DNA of 55,470 nucleotides. Source: Bacteroidota bacterium. Lineage in GTDB: Bacteria > Bacteroidota > Bacteroidia > Bacteroidales > JAIPAH01. Shown here piece after piece: positions 16,449 to 25,400 of this stretch; the first letter of the stretch is position 1, and each line of letters begins with the position of its first letter. The stretch covers positions 1 through 55,470 of the forward strand of contig JAASSU010000003.1 of NCBI GenBank assembly GCA_021767705.1, in the 5' to 3' direction. A program made the translations under genes and the position numbers. The notes beneath the pieces are model-generated. The model saw only the letters and a program-made list of their open reading frames with translations. It was not told the DNA's origin and made no database searches.

Positions 16449-16486
16449 ATTGCTTGTTAGATTTTCATTTCGTTATTTTGCGAAAT
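16449..16486 (+). promoter_or_regulatory. Promoter and probable ArsR operator of the arsenic operon
   Basis: ATTG (16449-16452), 20 bases, then TTATTTTG (16473-16480) form a near-consensus promoter. The perfect inverted repeat ATTTCG-N8-CGAAAT (16467-16472 and 16481-16486) brackets the -7 box exactly, so a protein bound there would block RNA polymerase. The gene that follows is an ArsR-family repressor, which commonly autoregulates from such a site. Confidence 0.6.
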
Positions 16487-16508
16487 ATTAAAACAATACA
16501 AAAAGTTG

Positions 16509-16823
16509 ATGGAAACAAAAACAGAAATACCTGAGGACATCCAGGAGCTGGCAAGAATTTCGAAAGCCCTGGGTCACCCTGTCAGGCTGTACATCCTGAA
16601 AAAGCTGACCCAGATGAATGCTTGCTGCTACAGTGGAGACCTGGTGGATGAGCTCCCTATAGGCCGCTCTACCCTCTCGGCGCACCTCAAAGAACTAAAG
16701 TACGCCGGACTTATCCAGGGACAAATCAGGCCACCTTACATCAAATATTGTATCAATCAGGAAAACTGGGAAAAAGCAAAAAAAATGTTCTATCAACTGC
16801 TCGACGAAAATTCTACCTTATGA
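16509..16823 (+). CDS. arsR: ArsR/SmtB family repressor
   Basis: 104 residues from the ATG at 16509 (the preceding codon is TTG). Winged helix with 'ALGHPVRLYILKKL' (helix 2), the recognition helix in 'GRSTLSAHLKELKYAGLI' and the wing 'GQIRPPYIKYCIN'. A Cys pair in 'NACCYSGDLVDEL' sits next to the DNA-binding helices where ArsR proteins hold As(III) or related thiophilic ligands; a third cysteine lies in 'YCINQ'. Ligand binding would release the operator and induce the operon. Its TGA overlaps the arsC start (ATGA). Confidence 0.88.
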   Translation: METKTEIPEDIQELARISKALGHPVRLYILKKLTQMNACCYSGDLVDELPIGRSTLSAHLKELKYAGLIQGQIRPPYIKYCINQENWEKAKKMFYQLLDENSTL

Positions 16824-17248
16824 AGATACTTATTCTATGCACCGGAAATAGCTGCCGCAGCCAGATGGCAGAGGGCTTCCTGAAATCTTTTGACCAACAA
16901 CTGGAGGTGGTTTCGGCAGGAACAGCCCCCAGCGGACAAGTCCATCCCAAAGCCATCAAAGCGATGACTGAAAAAGGAATCGACATCAGCCAAAACCAAC
17001 CTGAGCCTGTGGAAAAATACCTTTCGCAGGATTTCGATTACGTCATCACTGTTTGCGGCGGAGCGAAGGAGAGTTGCCCTGTTTTTGATGGCAACGTGAA
17101 ACACCAGAAACACATCGGATTCGATGACCCCGCCGAAGCCACTGGCGCTGAAGAAGAAGTGATGAGTGTATTCAGGCGGGTAAGGGATGAGATTGAAAAT
17201 AAATTTCAACTGTTTTATAAAGAAAAACTTGCGCCTGAAGTAAAATAA
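16820..17248 (+). CDS. arsC: Arsenate reductase, thioredoxin-coupled LMW-phosphatase type
   Basis: 142 residues from the ATG at 16820. The P-loop is C7-TGNS-C12-R13-S near the N-terminus. The second cysteine pair, C79 and C86 in 'VCGGAKESCPVF', has the same seven-residue spacing as Cys82/Cys89 of S. aureus ArsC, so this is the arsenate reductase and not a plain tyrosine phosphatase. It reduces arsenate to arsenite through a relay of disulfides that thioredoxin re-reduces. The longer frame to 16748 lies inside arsR and is not used. The product arsenite would be exported by the ACR3 protein encoded next. Confidence 0.92.
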   Translation: MKILILCTGNSCRSQMAEGFLKSFDQQLEVVSAGTAPSGQVHPKAIKAMTEKGIDISQNQPEPVEKYLSQDFDYVITVCGGAKESCPVFDGNVKHQKHIGFDDPAEATGAEEEVMSVFRRVRDEIENKFQLFYKEKLAPEVK

Positions 17249-17270
17249 AACCGTGTAAACACCTGTGATT

Positions 17271-18347
17271 ATGCCCAGCCACAAAAAGCTTTCATTCTTA
17301 GACCGCTACCTCACGTTGTGGATTTTCCTTGCCATGATTGCCGGGGTCTTATCCGGCAGGTTTTTCCCTCAGGCGGCAGCCTTTTGGAACAACATGAGCA
17401 GCGGAACCACCAACATTCCCATCGCCATCGGATTGATTGTGATGATGTATCCGCCACTGGCAAAGGTGAAGTACGAGGAGCTTCGGGATGTGTTCCGCAA
17501 CCGGAAAATCCTGTTGCTTTCCCTGGTGCAAAACTGGATTATCGGCCCTGTGCTGATGTTCGGCCTGGCCATTATTTTCTTGCATGATTATCCGCACTAC
17601 ATGGTTGGCCTCATCCTTATCGGGCTGGCCCGTTGCATCGCCATGGTCATCGTCTGGAACGACCTGGCTAAAGGCGATACCGAATACGCCGCCGGACTGG
17701 TGGCTTTCAACAGCATTTTCCAGGTGCTGTTCTTTTCGGTTTATGCCTATGTATTTATTACCATCCTTCCCGGATATTTCGGGCTGGAGGGCAGTGCGGT
17801 GGATATCACCATGGCAGAAATAGCCAAAAGCGTTTTCATCTACCTCGGCATTCCTTTCCTTGCCGGGATGATTACCCGCTTTGCGCTGATAAAGATGAAA
17901 AACAAAGATTGGTACCAACAGAAATTCATCCCCAAAATCAGTCCGCTAACCCTCATAGCCTTGCTGTTCACAATTTACGTAATGTTTTCCCTGAAGGGGG
18001 ATTACATCGTGAAGCTGCCGCTGGATGTGGTGAGAATTGCTATTCCGCTGGTAATCTACTTTGTGGTCATGTTTTTCGTGTCCTTCTTTATCAGCCGCAA
18101 GTTCGGAGCCGGATACTCAAAAACCACCACACTATCGTTTACCGCAGCCAGCAACAATTTCGAACTGGCCATTGCGGTGGCCGTTGCCGTCTTCGGAATT
18201 AATTCGGGCGAAGCCTTTGCCGCTGTTATCGGCCCGCTGGTGGAAGTGCCGGTGCTTATTGCCCTGGTGAATGTGGCATTGCAGTTTCGAAAAAAATATT
18301 TTAAGAAAGAATGTGCCTCCGATGTGGAGACTCAAAATATGATTTGA
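17271..18347 (+). CDS. acr3: ACR3 family arsenite efflux transporter
   Basis: 358 residues, ten hydrophobic segments. The start is the ATG at 17271 ([13 protein letters not shown]); a GTG two codons earlier is possible. Diagnostic ACR3 features are '[14 protein letters not shown]' after helix 2, '[18 protein letters not shown]' with the essential cysteine (C122), and '[18 protein letters not shown]'. ACR3 proteins expel arsenite across the inner membrane using the proton motive force. Lies 22 bases behind arsC and 25 bases before the ArsE-like gene, so it is the third gene of the operon. Confidence 0.95.
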   Translation: MPSHKKLSFLDRYLTLWIFLAMIAGVLSGRFFPQAAAFWNNMSSGTTNIPIAIGLIVMMYPPLAKVKYEELRDVFRNRKILLLSLVQNWIIGPVLMFGLAIIFLHDYPHYMVGLILIGLARCIAMVIVWNDLAKGDTEYAAGLVAFNSIFQVLFFSVYAYVFITILPGYFGLEGSAVDITMAEIAKSVFIYLGIPFLAGMITRFALIKMKNKDWYQQKFIPKISPLTLIALLFTIYVMFSLKGDYIVKLPLDVVRIAIPLVIYFVVMFFVSFFISRKFGAGYSKTTTLSFTAASNNFELAIAVAVAVFGINSGEAFAAVIGPLVEVPVLIALVNVALQFRKKYFKKECASDVETQNMI

Positions 18348-18372
18348 ATCGAAAAACCAAAACAAACAAATT

Positions 18373-18612
18373 ATGGAAATCAAAGTACTGGGCACCGGAT
18401 GCCCCAAATGTAAAAAGCTGGAGCAAAAAACCCGCGAGGCGGTTGACGCTGCAGGTATTGAAGCCAACATCAGCAAAGTGGAAGATATCACTAAAATTAT
18501 GGCTTATGGGATTATGAAGACTCCCGGACTGGTGATTAATGAAGAAGTGGTCTTCTCAGGAAGAATTCCTTCAGAAAAAGAACTGAACGAATTACTCACT
18601 AAAAACCAGTAA
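18373..18612 (+). CDS. Small thioredoxin-like protein (TM0996/MTH895 type, ArsE-like)
   Basis: 79 residues. 'IKVLGTGCPKCKKLEQ' gives the active site C10-P-K-C13; 'GIMKTPGLVINEEVVFSGRIPS' is the cis-proline loop and final strands. It belongs to the short cytosolic redox proteins of the MTH895 group. In arsEFG clusters the first protein is of this type, and with ArsF it is reported to take part in reducing nitroaromatic arsenicals. It is separated from the next gene by three bases. Assignment as ArsE rests on size, fold and neighbours; an alternative is a thiol donor for ArsC. Confidence 0.8.
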   Translation: MEIKVLGTGCPKCKKLEQKTREAVDAAGIEANISKVEDITKIMAYGIMKTPGLVINEEVVFSGRIPSEKELNELLTKNQ

Positions 18613-18615
18613 ACC

Positions 18616-19026
18616 ATGAAAGCCATAAAATTTTTAGTGCTGCTAATCGTCACAGCAATGATGGGCACATCGTGCTCCGCGCAATCCGAAAAATCTTCTG
18701 AAAAAATAGCTGTCGCAGCAAACGACGAGGTGCAGGTGTACTATTTTCACAACACCCGGCGCTGCGCTACCTGCAAGGCCGTGGAATCAGAAACGCAAAA
18801 AATCCTGAAGGAAGCTTATGGCGACAAGGTGGCCTTTACTTCCCTGAATCTTGAAGAAAAGGCAGGCGAGGAAAAAGCTGAAGAACTGGGCGTTTCCGGA
18901 CAAACGCTGCTCATCGTCTGTGGCGATAAGAAATACAATATCACAAATCACGGATTTATGAATGCCCGCACCAATCCGGAAAAGCTAAAAGATGTGATTC
19001 TGACAAAAATCGATCCGCTGCTCTGA
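18616..19026 (+). CDS. ArsF-like lipoprotein with thioredoxin-type CxxC
   Basis: 136 residues. The first 20 form a lipoprotein signal ('MMGTSC', lipobox cysteine C20), so the protein is tethered in the envelope. 'VYYFHNTRRCATCKAVESET' contains C50-A-T-C53 and is followed by a thioredoxin-like core ('KVAFTSLNLEEKAGEEKAEELGVSG', 'NITNHGFMNARTNPEKL'). It fits the family named after ArsF, the partner of ArsE in reduction of nitrophenyl arsenicals. The lipobox is notable: reduction would take place outside the cytoplasm or at the membrane. Function inferred from family and position. Confidence 0.78.
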   Translation: MKAIKFLVLLIVTAMMGTSCSAQSEKSSEKIAVAANDEVQVYYFHNTRRCATCKAVESETQKILKEAYGDKVAFTSLNLEEKAGEEKAEELGVSGQTLLIVCGDKKYNITNHGFMNARTNPEKLKDVILTKIDPLL

Positions 19027-19108
19027 ACCAGTAAGAGCCTGCTCTTTGCCATGATTAGTCCATTATCAGATTACCCGCGGAGCCGGCTTTTTCAAATGCC
19101 TTCAACAC

Positions 19109-19840
19109 ATGGAAGAATTTTTAAGCAACCTGGTCAGCAGCAGCACGCTGCCCTTTGTCACGGCTTTTCTGCTCGGACTGATGACGGCCATCAGTCCGTG
19201 TCCGCTGGCCACCAACATCACAGCCATCGGATTCATCAGCAAAGATGTCACCAACAAACGCAAGGTATTCATCAACGGCCTCGTTTATACCGCAGGACGT
19301 GCCCTTGCCTACACCGTTCTGGCGATGATCATTTTTGTAGGTGCCGATCAGTTTGAGCTCTCAGGATGGTTCCAGCAGTATGGCGAAAAAATAATTGGTC
19401 CGATACTTATTGTTATTGGTCTTTTTATGCTGGGAGTTATCCAACTGAACTTGCCGGGATTAGGTTCGTGGTCAGAGAAATTGCAGAAAAAGCCCAACTT
19501 CTCTTACTTCGAAGTTTTGTTGCTGGGCATCGTGTTTGCCCTGGCTTTCTGCCCGTACAGCGGAGTGCTGTATTTTGGGATGCTCATCCCGATGACCATC
19601 TCAAGTGCTTCAGGACTTTACCTTCCGGTGATTTTTGCCATCGCAACCGGGATACCGGTTATCCTTTTCGCCTGGCTCATTGCATTTACCGTTTCCGGGA
19701 CAGGCAAAACATACAACAAGCTGAAAGCATTCGAGTTCTGGTTCCGGAAAACCATCGCCATCCTGTTTATTCTCGTAGGCGTTTACTATGTATTAATAGT
19801 GTACTTCCCGGATTTACTGTCAATCATAAATATTTCCTGA
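19109..19840 (+). CDS. ArsG-like permease (DsbD/CcdA-like membrane protein)
   Basis: 243 residues with six hydrophobic segments. 'MTAISPCPLATNITAIGFISKD' and 'ALAFCPYSGVLYFGMLIP' are the paired Cys-Pro motifs of CcdA/DsbD-like transporters, one cysteine in each half. ArsG proteins export aminoaromatic arsenicals; CcdA-type proteins move reducing equivalents across the membrane. Either function fits between the lipoprotein thioredoxin and the permease. The start codon follows ArsF by 82 bases and the stop precedes the permease ATG by one base. Confidence 0.8.
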   Translation: MEEFLSNLVSSSTLPFVTAFLLGLMTAISPCPLATNITAIGFISKDVTNKRKVFINGLVYTAGRALAYTVLAMIIFVGADQFELSGWFQQYGEKIIGPILIVIGLFMLGVIQLNLPGLGSWSEKLQKKPNFSYFEVLLLGIVFALAFCPYSGVLYFGMLIPMTISSASGLYLPVIFAIATGIPVILFAWLIAFTVSGTGKTYNKLKAFEFWFRKTIAILFILVGVYYVLIVYFPDLLSIINIS

Positions 19841-19841
19841 T

Positions 19842-21161
19842 ATGGAAAACAAGAAAGAAGTAAAGATACTGCTCTGGATGGCGATACTTTTCCTTATCGC
19901 CTATTACCTTCCTTTAGGTGCGGAGCGTTTTAACACGGCCATTTTTGCAGCCCTCGACCTTACAAAGTGGTATGCCCGCGAGCACGTGATTTTATGCCTG
20001 CTGCCCGCCTTTTTCATTGCGGGAGTCATTGCGGTATTTGTCAGCCAGGGCGCGGTGATGAAATACTTTGGTGCCAAAGCAAAAAAGTGGGTGGCTTATT
20101 CGGTGGCTTCAGTGTCAGGCACTATTCTGGCGGTTTGCTCCTGCACAATTTTGCCTTTGTTTTCGAGCATTCACAAACGCGGTGCAGGACTGGGGCCTGC
20201 GTTGGCTTTTCTGTATTCCGGACCGGCCATCAATATCCTGGCGATTATCCTTACAGCAAGAATTCTTGGTATAGAAATGGGTATCGCCCGCTTCATCGGG
20301 GCGGCGGTATTTGCTATCGTCATCGGTTCGACCATGTCTTTATTTTATCGAAAGGAAGAAAAAGCGAAAAAGGAAGAACAACTGAATTTTCCGGAAACCC
20401 CGGAGAAAAGACCCATGTGGCAAACGGCTTTTCACTTTTTTACCCTCGTGGCAATCCTGGTATTTGCCAACTGGGGCAAGCCTGCCGATGGAGTAACTGA
20501 AGGAGCGTGGTATTGGATATGGGCCAACAAGTGGTGGATATCTTCAGGATTTGGAGCGATGTTAATATTTTCGCTGATCTACATCCTGAAAATAAATTGG
20601 GCGCATGTGCTCATGGCAACGGCTGCCACTGCAGTTGCTGCCTTGCTTACCGGCTCACCCATGCTTACGGTGGTAGTAGCCATCGCCGGACTCAGCCTCG
20701 TCACGCTTACCGACAAAAAAGATCCGGATAACAAGGAATGGACCTTGTCATCGTGGGATTTTGTCAAGCAGATCATGCCTCTCCTTGCCATCGGCGTTTT
20801 AGTGGCGGGATTTCTACTGGGATCGACACATGGCGACACCAATATTCCGGGGATTATTCCGGAGCATTGGATTGCCAACCTTGTAGGTGGCAACTCGGTT
20901 TTTGCCAACTTTTTTGCCAGCATTGTGGGTGCATTCATGTATTTTGCCACGCTCACCGAAGTGCCCATCCTGCAAGGCCTGCTGGCAGCAGGAATGGGAA
21001 AAGGCCCGGCCCTGGCACTGCTGCTCGCAGGGCCCTCGCTTTCCCTGCCCAACATGCTGGTGATCCGCGGCGTGATGGGCACACAAAAAACCTTGGTATA
21101 TGTAGGTTTGGTGGTAATCATGGCAACCGCTTCAGGTATTATCTACGGAAGTCTTTTTTAA
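19842..21161 (+). CDS. DUF318/YraQ-type permease
   Basis: 439 residues with about ten hydrophobic segments. 'LAVCSCTILPLFSSIHKRGAGLGPALAFLYSGPAINILAI' is the duplicated signature of this permease family, with 'TEVPILQGLLAAGMGKGPALALLLAGPSLSLPNML' in the second half. Such permeases are frequent in arsenic and metal resistance clusters; the substrate is not established. Starts one base after the ArsG-like stop, so coupling is likely. Last gene of the cluster. Confidence 0.85.
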   Translation: MENKKEVKILLWMAILFLIAYYLPLGAERFNTAIFAALDLTKWYAREHVILCLLPAFFIAGVIAVFVSQGAVMKYFGAKAKKWVAYSVASVSGTILAVCSCTILPLFSSIHKRGAGLGPALAFLYSGPAINILAIILTARILGIEMGIARFIGAAVFAIVIGSTMSLFYRKEEKAKKEEQLNFPETPEKRPMWQTAFHFFTLVAILVFANWGKPADGVTEGAWYWIWANKWWISSGFGAMLIFSLIYILKINWAHVLMATAATAVAALLTGSPMLTVVVAIAGLSLVTLTDKKDPDNKEWTLSSWDFVKQIMPLLAIGVLVAGFLLGSTHGDTNIPGIIPEHWIANLVGGNSVFANFFASIVGAFMYFATLTEVPILQGLLAAGMGKGPALALLLAGPSLSLPNMLVIRGVMGTQKTLVYVGLVVIMATASGIIYGSLF

Positions 21162-21203
21162 GTTCCTTCATGAGCACGGTAATACAGGTTCAAAGAATCA
21201 TTG

Positions 21204-21211
21204 TACTTTTG
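21204..21211 (+). promoter_or_regulatory. -7 box upstream of trxB
   Basis: TACTTTTG followed by C, a perfect TAnnTTTG; no -33 TTTG at 19-20 bases. It would give a leader of about 145 bases before trxB. Confidence 0.45.
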
Positions 21212-21289
21212 CAACGATATTAAGACATGGTTTGTGACATCTTGTCATATTTAAATATCTACAGATGTTCAGGATTCACTCATTTAACA

Positions 21290-21317
21290 AATTCTTAAGA
21301 ATTGGCACAAAATTAGT
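21290..21317 (+). promoter_or_regulatory. Palindrome joined to a TTGGCAC element upstream of trxB
   Basis: A perfect 14-bp palindrome AATTCTTAAGAATT (21290-21303) runs into TTGGCAC (21302-21308), then AAAAT and TAGT. The first half matches the -24 part of sigma-54 promoters (TGGCAC-N5-TTGC) but the -12 part is poor. The same TTGGCACAA occurs upstream of dnaK. Confidence 0.35.
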
Positions 21318-21362
21318 GATGCCTGAAGCAAAAATTTAAGAATCATTAAAAAACAAAATAAA

Positions 21363-22322
21363 ATGGCTGAAGAATTCGAAAAAGTACGTTGTTTAATCAT
21401 AGGTTCCGGTCCTGCCGGATACACTGCCGCTGTTTACGCTGCAAGAGCTGATTTGCATCCTGTCCTTTACCAGGGAATGGAACCCGGCGGACAGTTGACC
21501 ACCACCACAGATGTGGATAACTACCCGGGCTATCCTGAAGGAGTGGAAGGCCCTCAGATGATGGAAGATTTTAAAAGGCAGGCCGAACGCTTTGACACGG
21601 ATGTGCGCATGGGATTTATTACAGAAGTGGATTTCTCTGAGCGCCCGTTTAAGGTGAAGGCCGACGATGGCAAAAGCATTATTGCCGACACTGTAATTAT
21701 CGCCACAGGAGCGTCCGCAAAATACCTCGGACTGCCATCCGAAGAAAAATTTAAAGGCGGGGGCGTTTCGGCCTGCGCTACCTGCGACGGATTTTTCTAC
21801 AAAGGGTTAAATGTAGCTGTTGTGGGTGGTGGCGACACTGCTGTGGAAGAAGCCACCTACCTTGCCAACCTCGCCAAAAAAGTATACCTCATCCACCGCC
21901 GCGATGAGCTCAGAGCTTCTAAAGCCATGCAAAAGCGTGCTTTCAACACCGAAAACATTGAAATTATCTGGAACCACAATGTTATTGAAGTGCTTGGCGA
22001 AGAGTCGGCTTTCAACAAGAAAGTTACCGGAGCCAAACTCCAGCACTCTGAAACCGGAGAAATTAAGGAAATCCAAATTGACGGTTTCTTCCTCGGCATC
22101 GGCCACAAGCCAAACACCGACATCTTTAAAGGCCAGATTGACATGGACGACAACGGCTATATCAAAACCAAGCCGAACATGACACACACCAACGTTCCGG
22201 GTGTTTTCGCTGCCGGCGACGTGAAAGACCCAATCTACCGCCAGGCGGTCACCTCAGCAGGTAGCGGCTGCCAGGCTGCCATGGATGCAGAGCGCTTTTT
22301 GGGTGAAGTGGAAAATGAATAA
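21363..22322 (+). CDS. trxB: Thioredoxin-disulfide reductase
   Basis: 319 residues. FAD-binding 'IIGSGPAGYTAAVYAAR', the redox pair C138-A-T-C141 in 'SACATCDGFF', NADPH-binding 'VVGGGDTAVEEATYL' and the final 'VFAAGDVKDPIYRQAVTSAGSGCQAA' are all intact. It reduces thioredoxin with NADPH in the cytoplasm. Lies 201 bases behind the arsenic cluster with its own upstream elements, so it need not be induced with it, but thioredoxin recycling would support the ArsC encoded there. A strong terminator follows the stop. Confidence 0.95.
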   Translation: MAEEFEKVRCLIIGSGPAGYTAAVYAARADLHPVLYQGMEPGGQLTTTTDVDNYPGYPEGVEGPQMMEDFKRQAERFDTDVRMGFITEVDFSERPFKVKADDGKSIIADTVIIATGASAKYLGLPSEEKFKGGGVSACATCDGFFYKGLNVAVVGGGDTAVEEATYLANLAKKVYLIHRRDELRASKAMQKRAFNTENIEIIWNHNVIEVLGEESAFNKKVTGAKLQHSETGEIKEIQIDGFFLGIGHKPNTDIFKGQIDMDDNGYIKTKPNMTHTNVPGVFAAGDVKDPIYRQAVTSAGSGCQAAMDAERFLGEVENE

Positions 22323-22342
22323 AAGGGTTAACAACTTTTCGG

Positions 22343-22374
22343 AAAGCCGGTAGCAAAAACTACCGGCTTTTTTT
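22343..22374 (+). terminator. Rho-independent terminator after trxB
   Basis: AAAGCCGGTAG (22343-22353) and CTACCGGCTTT (22360-22370) form a perfect 11-bp stem around CAAAAA, followed by a T-run. Confidence 0.9.
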
Positions 22375-22381
22375 ATCTTTG
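22374..22381 (+). promoter_or_regulatory. -7 box of the giant repeat protein gene
   Basis: TATCTTTG, a perfect TAnnTTTG, beginning on the last T of the trxB terminator. The predicted leader to the ATG at 22449 is about 60 bases. The -33 region would fall inside the terminator stem and has no TTTG. Confidence 0.45.
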
Positions 22382-22448
22382 ACAGTAAGATTTTAATTCA
22401 ACCGTTTAAAACCAAAGATAAAAAGCAACTATAAAGTATTCATTCTCT

Positions 22449-25400
22449 ATGATCAAAAACCTCAGGGCCCTGTTTGCCCTTGTTCTACTGGCCAGCAGCT
22501 CATTTGCACAGGACTTTGAAGTCGCTATCGATGCTTCGTCAACAAGTGTCTGCGGCGATAGTCAAGTCAACCTCACCGCCCTTCCGGTAGCCGTCGGTGG
22601 AGGTATTGGCGACGAACAAACACAGGGCGAAAGGCCAACTATTACAATCACCTTCGCAGAAGAAATATCCAGCCAGGACTTTTCCATCCACAAAGCAGAT
22701 CTGAAATATGATAAAAGTTTTGCGTATTCAATACAAATCGATGACGGTCTCACTCACATTATTGATATTGCTTATCCACTATTTGAAGGCGGTAACCTTG
22801 ATGGTGAACAAGTGCCGGGACTTGCCTCGACAGATGGCTGTGGTAATGACGTGAATTTCAAAATGGCTACTGCACATTACTCATGGAACAACTACAACCA
22901 GGAAGATATGCATGATCCTGATAATGGGTACAATGATTTAGGTGACAACGGCACCATTACCTGGGAAGAAATGATTGAGTTGTATCAAAACGGATGGGGT
23001 ATTTACAACCATGGGTTTCATGACAACGGAACTGAAGGTGGATTACAGTACACCATCATGCGAAATCATAGCTTTACCAAACGAAATACTCACCCGGAGG
23101 TTGCTGGTGGAATCAACATGAACCTCTTCGTCATTCCCGGCAGTGCGGTTGAAATGGGAGATGTAGCTTTGGAAAACGGCTACAACCAAGTGCTTTCAGC
23201 AAATTATTCCGGGGGCGTCTATTACGATGTAAACAACGATAATTATTACAACGTAGAAATGACAAGGCAGTTTGGGCTTAGCACAATCTTACCTACCGTT
23301 GAAGCACTTGCCGATGCCGCCCAAAACGGAACAAAAGGAATGGCAACTACAGGTATGCATCAGTTATCAATGCCCGATTTCAGGGAGGCTGTAGAAGAAA
23401 TCGAGCAAACTTATGGCAAATCCGGTTCCGATGACATCTGGTTTACCACATCCGAAGAAGTTATTCAATACCTTTACGTCAGAGACCACATTGAAATCCA
23501 GGAATCTGTTTCAGGCAATACCGTTACTTTGACGCTTCAAAACGTTCTCCCCACCGACCTGCGCTTTTATGCCTTATCGTTATTGATCGACTCGGACGTT
23601 GAAATCACCAACGTAGAAATCCAGAATGGATTTAACCACAGCTACAACACCAGCTATGGCGACAGCACCCTTATCAACCTGAACTGGGACGAAAGCCTTT
23701 ACCAAACACCCGAAGAATTAGCCGAGGAAGCTATCTCCGCCACGGAAGAAAGCCAGGACAGCTACGATGCGCTTATCGCGATGGACTATCTCGAAATGAT
23801 TGAAGATACCGTAACGCGCAATTATTTCAAGGCGCAGCTTTGCGCTATACCTGGCATTTCCTTGCCGGATGGCTACTGCTCCGGAACATCATCCTACACT
23901 TTTGAGTGGTCAGCCAACGGAGAGCTGATCTCCAACGAACCCGGCATAGTAGTCAGTCCGGGCACCACAACAGAGTATATTGCCACCATCAGCACAGAAA
24001 GCAGCAGTGCCAGCGAGTCAGTGGAAATCAGCGTCAGCACACCGCCTTCCGTTGCTGCCTCAGCCCCGTCCCAGGCATGCTCCAACAACGCTATTCAACT
24101 ATCCGCGGAAGCGGATAATTATTCCGGATTTCAATGGTCCGGCACCGGAGATGGAAGTTTTGGAAATCAAAACCAATTGGAAAGCACATACATTGCCGGC
24201 GAACAGGATATCAATGAAGGACAGGTTAAACTCTATGCCAGTGCCTCCTCCGAAGGTTGCACTACCGCCATCGATTCTGTTACTATCGGGTTTAATCCAC
24301 TTCCTGAAATCAGTATGGATAATGAAGCCACCACCTGTGAAGATGAAGCTTATGACATTGAAATCTCTACTGAAAATACCAGCACTGTAACCTGGTCCAG
24401 TTCGGGCGATGGTTTCTTTAACAGCACCTCCGGCACATCCACCACCTACATGCCCGGCACATCGGATATCAGCAACGGGGCTGTGACTCTGACAGCCACC
24501 GCCAACAGTGGGTCAACTTGCAGCTACACTACCACCGGGGACTTGCTCCTTGAAGTGGTTTCCAACCCCGCAGCTAATGCCGGGGAGAATGCACAGGTTT
24601 GCCAGAGTGTCAGTAATATCACCCTGGAGGGAGAGGCAGAACACTTTAGCAGCGCTTCGTGGAGCACCTCAGGAAGTGGTAGTTTCGAAAGTAACGGGCT
24701 AATAGCCGTTTACGTCCCTTCAGAAGAAGATAAAATTTCAGGACAAGTAACATTTTCCTTAAATGTGCAGCCTCTTGCGCCATGTTCAAGCGATGCCTCT
24801 GATGAAAAAACTATCAGCTTTGCTATGCCTCCTGAAGTGGATGCTGGTAACGACACTACTGCTTGTTTTGGTATTCCTTTTTCTTTAAACGGTACAGCCA
24901 CAGGCGAAGGTTCCTTCTACTGGACTACCACCGGGAATGGCACTTTCGTAAACAGTCAGGCACTTTCAACCTATTACAATTTCGGAACTTATTTCCAGGA
25001 AAACCATGAGGTGACACTAACCCTTCACGGAACAGTTACAGGAGAATGCGAGGACGAGAACATCAGCTCAATAACACTTACCCAACCCGAGGTGCCTGAA
25101 ATTTCGGCTGGTGACGATGGCGAGATGTGTGTTAGTTACCCCTCCTACCAATTGCAGGGAAGCATAAGCGATACTACGGCAGAATTTTACTGGATTACCC
25201 AGGGCGATGGATACTTCAGTGACACCACTATTCTCAACCCGCTTTATTTTCCCGGCCCTGAGGAACTTGCCCAGGGCAATGCCTATCCAGGCATGCGACT
25301 GGCAGGAGGAGGTGAATGCTACAACACAGTGAGTGATGACTTTATGCTGCTGAGCATTGTTCCGGAACCGGATGCATCCATCACTTCAGATCAAATAATT

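Noticed and set aside
16509..21161. Arsenic cluster as a transposon
   Set aside because: No transposase, integrase or terminal repeats bracket it; the nearby palindromic element occurs on one side only.
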